From assembly GCA_027924585.1 (NCBI GenBank), contig BSBM01000865.1, forward strand, positions 5,073,001-5,137,000: a DNA stretch of 64,000 bases. The letters are read 5' to 3'. The translations under genes and the position numbers were made by a program. This document shows positions 57,843-64,000 of this stretch, in pieces (the first letter of the stretch is position 1; every line of letters starts with the position of its first letter). This DNA comes from Larix kaempferi. Taxonomy: Eukaryota > Streptophyta > Pinopsida > Pinales > Pinaceae. Under the pieces are notes generated by a model. The model did not search any database, was not told the origin of the DNA, and saw only the letters and a list, made by a program, of their open reading frames with translations.

Positions 57843-59080
57843 TCAACCTTTAAGAACATCCTTTGGGAGACCTTTTTCTTCCCTTTTCTTTTGTGCTTGA
57901 GTATGTTTTAAGAAGGGGTAATCAATCAATAACTCATCCCCAATGATAAGGTCCATAATAGCCTCAACCATTATCAATCTACCAACCTCTCTTTTCATAT
58001 ATCCATCTTTATCATTTATAACCTCAACAAATTGACAATTCGGTCTTATAGTAGGGTCCCTTACCTTACTACTATTTATAAATCCTGCAGTATTTTTGTG
58101 TGTGTATGCATATCCATCTATATACATAATATGACCTCTATTCATTTATTTCCCACTTTCCAATTGGAGACGATGTGTATACATATTCGAATTTAGACCA
58201 TACGCTGACATGCTAAGCTTATATTCTGCTAGCCTTCTCCATTCAACATTGTGATATCACGGACCATAATATGGCATTAATATCCTAGTGGTTTGTTGTT
58301 AATTGTTTCTATGTTTAATCCCCACATGTACATTTTGGAAAATAAAGAGGCCTAGATTCACTCCATGAATATTGGAGGGTCTTGTCATGTAGCTGTATCC
58401 CCAAAATTGAAACACCTCGTACACTATAGGTAGTTCTTGATCACTATAAGGACAAGCACAATATAGTTGACGATCAAATGTCTCTTTGTAAATTGATCTC
58501 AAACTCAGGGGAAAGTCATCATCTCCATCACATTCATTCTCATAGGGTATGTAGTCCACCTTCCCCTTGTCTTTAAGCAAATTGTGCATCTTTAAACCAG
58601 TTCTTGTTCTGTTACTCATTTTCATCAATTCCACATCTTCCAAGCTAGTATATGTGCACATATTTTTATTAGATGTATCATTTGATAAATGATAATTTCC
58701 CTCTAGGATGGAATTCGATGCTCCATGAAACTTTAAACCAAGAAATTTATCCTGCAAGTATTCATTAAGAAAAAAATTAATTATTTAAATAATATAAACA
58801 ATGTTTAAAAGAAGTTAACATATTATTTATATAAAATTGGAAAATTCCTTACCACAATTCCCATTGGATTTGAATCGATTTTAGGTGGCATACTACCCAC
58901 TGGAATCTCATCATCTATGTAATGTCGTTGTACAATCACTCATTTGAATTGTTTATTTCCACGGCATACAAAACATCCACAAACAATAATTTTCTCAAAG
59001 TATGCATCCCATGTACTATAGTCCTTACCAAACTCTTGTTCAGTGTAATCATTTGTTGTGTCTCCATGATCCATTGTCAT
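57843..59080 (-). pseudogene. SET-domain-like gene inside the CACTA element
   Basis: Exon 1 runs from ATG 59080 to a donor at about 58852 (MGIV|GTAAGG) and contains CGCFVC. Exon 2 starts after TTGCAG at 58751 and keeps the frame to 57843, with one stop in exon 1 and three in exon 2. The C-terminal ~150 residues follow the SET fold: NLGLFIFQNVHVG (~58350-58310), MPYYGP, MYIDGYAYTHKNTAGFINSS (~58130-58070), RPNCQFVEVIND and LIIGDELLIDYPF (~57960-57910). SET proteins methylate lysines. The substrate motif NHSC is NSSK here, so activity is uncertain. Same strand as the transposase and just upstream of it: either a normal gene of this CACTA family or a captured host gene. Confidence 0.65.
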
Positions 59081-59142
59081 ATCTGTTAAATGTACAACAT
59101 CAAAAGACATTCACCAAACCAATCTTGTGCAACCAAGATTGA

Positions 59143-59362
59143 TCCTCCCGTATAGAGGTGAACACTTTAAATGCCTTTCGTGTAAAGGTTATTCCTCCCA
59201 TATAGAGGTAATTGATCAAAGTAATGATGTTGTAAAGTCTTGTTGGACAAGGCTATGGACTTGTGTGTCGAGTCATGATTCCCATGTGAACCTTCCATAT
59301 AAAGGTATCCATGGGATGGACCTCTTGTATAGAGGTGGACCTTCTATATAAAGGTCATGCTT
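59143..59362. repeat. Cluster of CCT..TATAGAGG mini-palindromes in the copia LTR
   Basis: CCTCCCGTATAGAGGT, CCTTTCGTGTAAAGGT, CCTCCCATATAGAGGT, CCTTCCATATAAAGGT, CCTCTTGTATAGAGGT and CCTTCTATATAAAGGT occur within 220 bp. All keep CCT at the left and RAGGT at the right. Confidence 0.85.
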
Positions 59363-60201
59363 TACTTGTTAAAAGAATTTAATGTTGTGTGATGTATTAT
59401 TAACCATGATCACCAAAATGCTATTAAGTCTCCTTTAGAGATTGATCACCTCTAAAGTGAATTACTTTAGCATATGATCATTTGGTCCAGAATAATATAC
59501 TATGACGCAACATTCGATAATTATTCAAGTAGTACAATGTAATGTGATGGATAATTAAAGCTAGCAAATATTGATCATGCAGTAAAAGATAAATATATAA
59601 AGATAAATGCATAGAGAAAAAGAGAATTCAAATTGATTAGGAGATGTCTAAGTGAACTCGAATTGTCAAGCTTCAGTTAAAGACACAATGTATGCCTTAT
59701 TTACCTAAAGAACTCACAGTGGTCACTACAAGTAAATCAATTGGCATGATTTCAGTTAATAATAGTTAACTAAGTGTTAAATAAGAAGGACTAGTTAACT
59801 AAAGTGTTTTCACTTTAGTTAAACTAAAAGACGACACTTCAATCAATCGAGGAGATCTCGAATTGATCACTAAAGTGATGTTATCAAGAAAGAATCAATT
59901 AAAGAGAGTTAACTAAGTGACAACAAAGAAGATATAGTTAAATAAGTGTTATTTCATGATAACACTTATGTTAAACTAAAAGATGACACTTGAGTTGATA
60001 CACTTGCATGAAAAAACTTAAGTTAGCCACCTAACTAAGTGGGAAAGATTTTAGTTAAGAGGCAAGCTCATCCTAAGAGACATTTCAGTGAGATAAAGCA
60101 ATGCATGAGAAGTGGTGTGCACTTCTTCATACAAGATTGATATATCATTCTGAGGTCGAGTTCATCCCGAAGTTAGAAGAAGTCGATGCATGAGAAGAAT
60201 G

Positions 60202-60209
60202 TATAAATA
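60202..60209 (+). promoter_or_regulatory. TATA box of the copia LTR
   Basis: TATAAATA, 415 bp before the LTR end, is a usual promoter position. Confidence 0.5.
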
Positions 60210-60624
60210 TATTATACGCGATTGATGAATTCAATGTGAAGTGAATCCTATTCTCCATTGAATGCAAGGTGCTTCTCTTTGTGTAGGTTATTGTTCTTGC
60301 TTGTTATTGATGTGTTGGGAACATTGGAAAACACATCCAATTGATCTCTCTTTTCTATTGCTTCCATATCTTCACCAAGAGTGTTTTGGTGATCTCTTAT
60401 CTTTCGAAAGAAATGTGCTATGTTGTAAAATAAATAATTCTCTACTATCCATTATATTATATTGAGAAGAATTGATGGGGTTTTTGTTCTCATAATTTTG
60501 AGGATTTTCCCTAGGGTATATCTTGTGTTATGGATGTAAGAATTTCATGTGATTGAATTGTCTCATTGTTTCAAGTTTTTGCATCTAAAAGAATTGAATA
60601 TAAAAGCTCAACCAAATATTTACA

Positions 60625-60642
60625 TGGTACCAAAGTTAAGGG
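60625..60642 (+). promoter_or_regulatory. Primer binding site of the copia element
   Basis: TGGTACCAAAGTTAAGGG, a diverged form of the initiator-Met tRNA complement TGGTATCAGAGC.., begins directly after the LTR end. Confidence 0.65.
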
Positions 60643-60718
60643 AATGAAGGAGCTCAGTTTTGCATGCCAGCTAGAGCCTACGTATATCCTGAGAAGTCGA
60701 GCACAATATTTGAAGACT

Positions 60719-61500
60719 ATGGAATCAATCTTTGTACAACCAGAAGACCGTCTTGAGGGAACCTCAAACTTCAACCCTTGGAAGTCTAGGATTCTCAACA
60801 TCCTAGAGGAGCATGACTTGGATAGATACATATCCATTATGGGGGAGGATCCTACATCTAATGTAGGGTGCATCAACTTCAAAAAGAATCAATCTAAGGC
60901 CAAATGAATCATCCATGATTCGGTAAAATAAAACTTGATGCACGTGATCACACCGTTGAAGACAACAAAAGAATTTTATGATACATTGACTAATATATAT
61001 GAGAAGAAGGCCCCAACTCAAAATAGGGCATTGAAGAACAAGTTACGAAACCTCAAGATGGAGAAGGACAAGATAGTGGCCTCGCTTGTTAACATTGGAG
61101 TTGTTGTGGATGAAGATGATCTCATCCAAACTGTCGTTGATGGTCTCCCATCTTCATGGGATACATTCTTGGCTCCTATCAATGGCCGAGAAGTGCAAAT
61201 TGGGTTCGAAATATTGTGGCATGACTATATCCAGGAGGAAGGGCGAATCCAGAGGAAATCTATGTCCACTAAAGAAGAAAATCTTTCCCTTGTGGCAAGA
61301 GTGATGAAAGGAAAGAAACCCTTCTTCCAAAAGAAGTTTTCTCATACAAAGAAGAAGGAGTTCAACAAAGGATTTGAGAATTCAAAATATAGATGCTACG
61401 ATTGAAACAAGAAATGTCATTTCTCAAGAGAGTGAAAAACAAAGTGGAAAGGAAAGTTTCATGCTTCTACCGCCATAGAAGATGAAACCACTCAAAAGAA
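60719..61500 (+). pseudogene. Copia GAG
   Basis: Starting at ATG 60719, GTSNFNPWKSRILNILEEHD opens a UBN2-type GAG domain. ITPLKTTKEFYDTLTNIYE and LRNLKMEKDKIVASLVN follow, then VVDGLPSSWDTFL. The zinc knuckle is YRCYD*NKKCHFSRE* (~61390-61440), where the second and fourth Cys codons are TGA. Two further stops lie at 60905-60935. GAG forms the particle and binds RNA. Confidence 0.85.
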
Positions 61501-62790
61501 TGCATTCGAAGAAAAGGAGACAAGAAGGGAGTTTTACCTTGTCTCATCCCTTTTGGGATCCATCATCCCAAGTGCAGACACATGGTTGATTGACAGTAGT
61601 GCATCCAAACATATGCATGTTTACAAGAGTGCCATCACTGACCTAAAGGATAAAAAGTTCACATGCATGGGAGAGTTGGGGGCAACTTGACATATTCAAT
61701 CCAAGGATTTGGATCCACCTCATTTCAGCTAAGCACCGGTGATATTTTACATGTGGAGGACATTCTATATGTTCTAGGCTTGAAGAAGAACCTCATGTCA
61801 ATTTCGGTTCTTGAAGACAAAGGCTTCCGATTTATCTTCATGGATAACAAAGCACTTTTATGGTTGAAGAACAAAAGCCTAGAATATGTTGCTATGATTC
61901 GAGTTCGAGAGGGAGGAATCTACAAGGTACCCGGGAAGTACATTAAATATATGATTAACCACACTATCATTCCTTGTGAGCTATGGCACCGAAGGATTGG
62001 ACACCTACATTACAAAGTGCTACAAGGACTTCAAAAGATGGTAAAAGGTATGTCGATATTTGATTTTGAGCATGATAGTGTATGTCAAGGTTGTGCACTT
62101 GGGAAGAATGTTAAGAAAATTTTTTCTAGTAGTACTACTAGATCTAAAGGGATTTTAGAATTAATACATTCTGATGTATGTGATCCCATGTCATCCCCCT
62201 CCTTGAGTGGCTTCTTACATTATGTACTATTCATAGATGATTTTTATAGGAAGTCATGGATTTATTTCATGAAGGCTAAAAGTGAAAATCTTAGCAAATT
62301 TAAAGAGTTTAAGGCCCTAGTTGAAAATCAGAAAGAAAAACACATACGTGCATTAAGGTCTGATAATGGAGGTGAATTTGATTCACTTGCATTTAATGAG
62401 CTATGTAGTGTTACATGAATATGTAGATATTTAACAGTACCATACAACTCTCAGCAAAAGGGGGTTTCTGAAAGAAAGAATAGAACCATATGTGAGGCTG
62501 CAAAGCCATGATGCATGATCAATATATGTCTACCTCATTATGGGCAGAAGCCACCAATACAAATGTGTACATCCATAATAGAATCCCGCATGCCATTCTA
62601 GATGAGAAGACAGACGTATCACACTTGAGTATCTTCGGGAGCCTAGTATACATTCATGTACCAAAAGAAAAGAGAACAAAGATGGATCCTTATGGAAAGA
62701 AAGGAATCTTTGTGGGTTATAACGAGTCATCCAAAGCATACCAAATATATGTACCTAGTGAGAGACACATTGAAGTTATATGAGATGTTA
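61501..62790 (+). pseudogene. Copia protease and integrase
   Basis: The protease site is TWLIDSSASKHM (~61580-61617), with Ser in place of the Gly of DSG. The frame changes near 61660. The integrase zinc domain is WHRRIGHLHY..CQGCALGK, followed by the core: LIHSDVCDPM (Asp), RSDNGGEF (Asp) and GVSERKNRT (Glu). The C-terminal part has YIHNRIPHAILDEKTDVSHL and KGIFVGYNESSKAY. Stops occur at 62416, 62509 and 62781. Confidence 0.85.
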
Positions 62791-64000
62791 CCTTCCATGA
62801 GGAAGATGCTTTCAAAATATCGAAAGAGATTCAATGTGATTCAGAAATGGAGGATCCCGAGTCTGATTCCCCCCCTTCAGAGTTTGAGAGGGAGAAACCA
62901 GAAGGGGCCTCAGATTCACTAGCTCCCAAAGAATCAATAGAACTGATTGAGAGGTCACCTGATGAACCTCCCGCTAAAAGAAGATCTTCTTGGTGCCGAG
63001 ATATCTTACAAAATGCAGAGAAACATGGAGCGCAAGCAGGCTCATCCAGAGAGCACAAGCAACCTGATAGATATTTAGGGTATGTTTCATTGATGAGTCA
63101 CATCATTGATTCAGAACCATCCTTGTATGAAGAATATGCAAAGAATCAAGTTTGGAAAGATGCAATGACATAAGAGTACAACTCTATAATTAATAATGAT
63201 GTTTGGGACTTTGTTCCTAAACCTGATGGGAAGTCCATTGTGACTTCTAGATGGATTTACAAGATAAAGCATGTTGCGGATGGATTTACAAGATAAAGTA
63301 TAAAGCCATATTCATTTTCATAGGTTTATCTTAGAAAGAAGGCATCGATTATGATGAGGCCTTTTCCCTTGTGGAAAGTTACACCACAATCCGAGCAATG
63401 ATTTCACTTGCATTTGTTCTAGGATGGAAACTTAACCAGATGGATATGAAGGCAACCTTCCTCAATGGTGAGGTTGAGGAAGAGATTTATATTCAACTGC
63501 TTGAAGGATTTGTGGTGCATGGGAAGGAGTCCCATGTTTGTAAGCTAAATAAATCTCTATATGGGATTAAGCAAGCCCCGAGGGCTTGGTACTACAGAAT
63601 TGATAGCTACCTTAAAAAACTGTGTTTCTATAAGAGTGAAGCTGATCCAAATATGTACTTCAAAGTAGTGAAGAACCAAATATTGATATTGGTTTTGTAT
63701 GTTGATGATTTGTTTCTCACTGGAGAGGAACATCTGATTGCTTAGAGCAAGAGGGAACTCACCTTAGAGTTCGAGATGAAATACTTAGGTCTGATGCACT
63801 ACTTTCTTGGCCTTGAGATCTGGCAAACAAAAGATGAAAATTTTATATCTTAAGGGAAGTACACTATGGATATATTGTGCAGGTTTGGCATGATATATTG
63901 CAAATATATGACTACACTGATGGTTTCTAATTTGACGAAACTTCATGAGTCAGGATCTAGATCAGATCCAGTAGAGCCCACTTTGAATATGCAACTTATA
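62791..64000 (+). pseudogene. Copia reverse transcriptase, running off the right edge
   Basis: An acidic linker (62850-63060) leads to KDAMT*EYNSIINNDVWDFV and TSRWIYKIKH. A short duplication of GCGGATGGATTTACAAGATAAAG-like sequence at 63255-63300 causes the break there. RT motifs: LNQMDMKATFLNGEVEEEIY, LYGIKQAPRAWYYRI and LVLYVDDLFLTG (YVDD). MKYLGLMHYFLGLEI opens the connection to RNase H. Stops occur at 63172, 63745 and ~63852. Confidence 0.9.

Larger units (their letters stand above)
51086..59083 (-). mobile_element. CACTA (En/Spm) DNA transposon, right end missing
   Basis: The left terminus is CACTACAACAAATC at 51086, followed by subterminal repeats. The genes lie on the minus strand: SET-like gene (59080-57843), TNP2 transposase (about 57.6-55.3 kb) and a DUF4218-containing part (55.06-54.0 kb). 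A copia element starts at 59084, and no reverse-complement terminus (..TTGTAGTG) is seen to the right, so the other end must lie beyond the window or be lost. All genes carry stops. Confidence 0.8.
59084..60624 (+). repeat. 5' LTR of the copia element, 1541 bp
   Basis: It starts TGTTAAATGTACA and ends AAATATTTACA before the primer site. A TATA box is at 60202-60209 (GTATAAATATATT). GTTAACTAAGTG-type direct repeats occur at 59760-60050 (TAGTTAACTAAAGTG, AGTTAACTAAGTG, with ACACTT). Confidence 0.75.
59084..64000 (+). mobile_element. Ty1/copia retrotransposon, 3' part outside the window
   Basis: 5' LTR 59084-60624, primer site 60625, then GAG, protease, integrase and RT in copia order, broken by stops, and cut by the window end before RNase H is complete. 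It is inserted at the 5' end of the SET-like gene of the CACTA element; the left flank is ATATC (59079-59083). Confidence 0.9.

Noticed and set aside
59727-59750. CACTACAAGTAAATC as the missing right end of the CACTA element
   Set aside because: It has the same orientation as the left end, not the reverse complement, and lies inside the copia LTR.

Overview
This window reads as plant nuclear DNA made almost entirely of transposable elements nested in one another. I see no rRNA, tRNA or ordinary host gene. Evidence for a land plant: Ty3/gypsy elements of the Tat and chromovirus types, a Ty1/copia element, a CACTA (En/Spm) element with TNP2 and DUF4218 domains, initiator-Met-tRNA primer sites (TGGTATCAGA..), GT..AG introns and a degenerate TTTAGGG-like tract. 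Long decayed elements with very low gene density suggest a large genome, perhaps a gymnosperm; that last step is a guess.

Layout. 1-2286: a small minus-strand LTR element whose only gene is an intact 344-aa GAG-like ORF, inserted in an older plus-strand Ty3/gypsy copy (2287 to about 7690) that carries an extra ORF between integrase and 3' LTR. 7703-8818: a minus-strand gypsy GAG remnant. 9484-36295: a plus-strand Tat-like Ty3/gypsy element bounded by a matching 107-bp LTR start (6 mismatches). It encodes GAG, protease, two zinc knuckles, RT, a degenerate RNase H, integrase and a second RNase H, and has an antisense spliced gene in its 3' region. Its leader is interrupted by a ~12-kb DNA element (about 12.0-24.05 kb). 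36.3-44.3 kb: minus-strand LTR elements, including a chimera in which the GAG-like gene of the 1-2286 family is joined in frame to chromovirus RT-integrase. 44.3-49.0 kb: no recognisable gene. 49.0-51.1 kb: gypsy-like remnant. 51.086-59.083 kb: minus-strand CACTA element carrying a SET-like gene and a telomere-like tract. 59.084-64.0 kb: plus-strand Ty1/copia element running off the right edge.

The best candidate for an undescribed system is the ~12-kb DNA element. It has two convergent multi-exon genes. Gene A is a 908-codon model in four exons whose reading frame is preserved across all three introns; it looks like an RNase-H-fold (DDE-type) transposase that I cannot place in a named superfamily. 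Gene B is a protein I do not recognise. Near each end of the element the same 16-bp palindrome TTATTCGGCCGAATAA recurs (a 23-bp-arm inverted pair on the left, a 16-bp-period array on the right), each time just upstream of a TATA-like box that faces inward towards one of the genes. A ~235-bp foldback lies between the two gene tails. Both genes carry nonsense codons, so this copy is probably dead, but its architecture is readable.

Caveats: no alignment or search could be run. Family names rest on recognised motifs, exon models on splice signals and frame continuity, and element ends on short repeats seen by eye.
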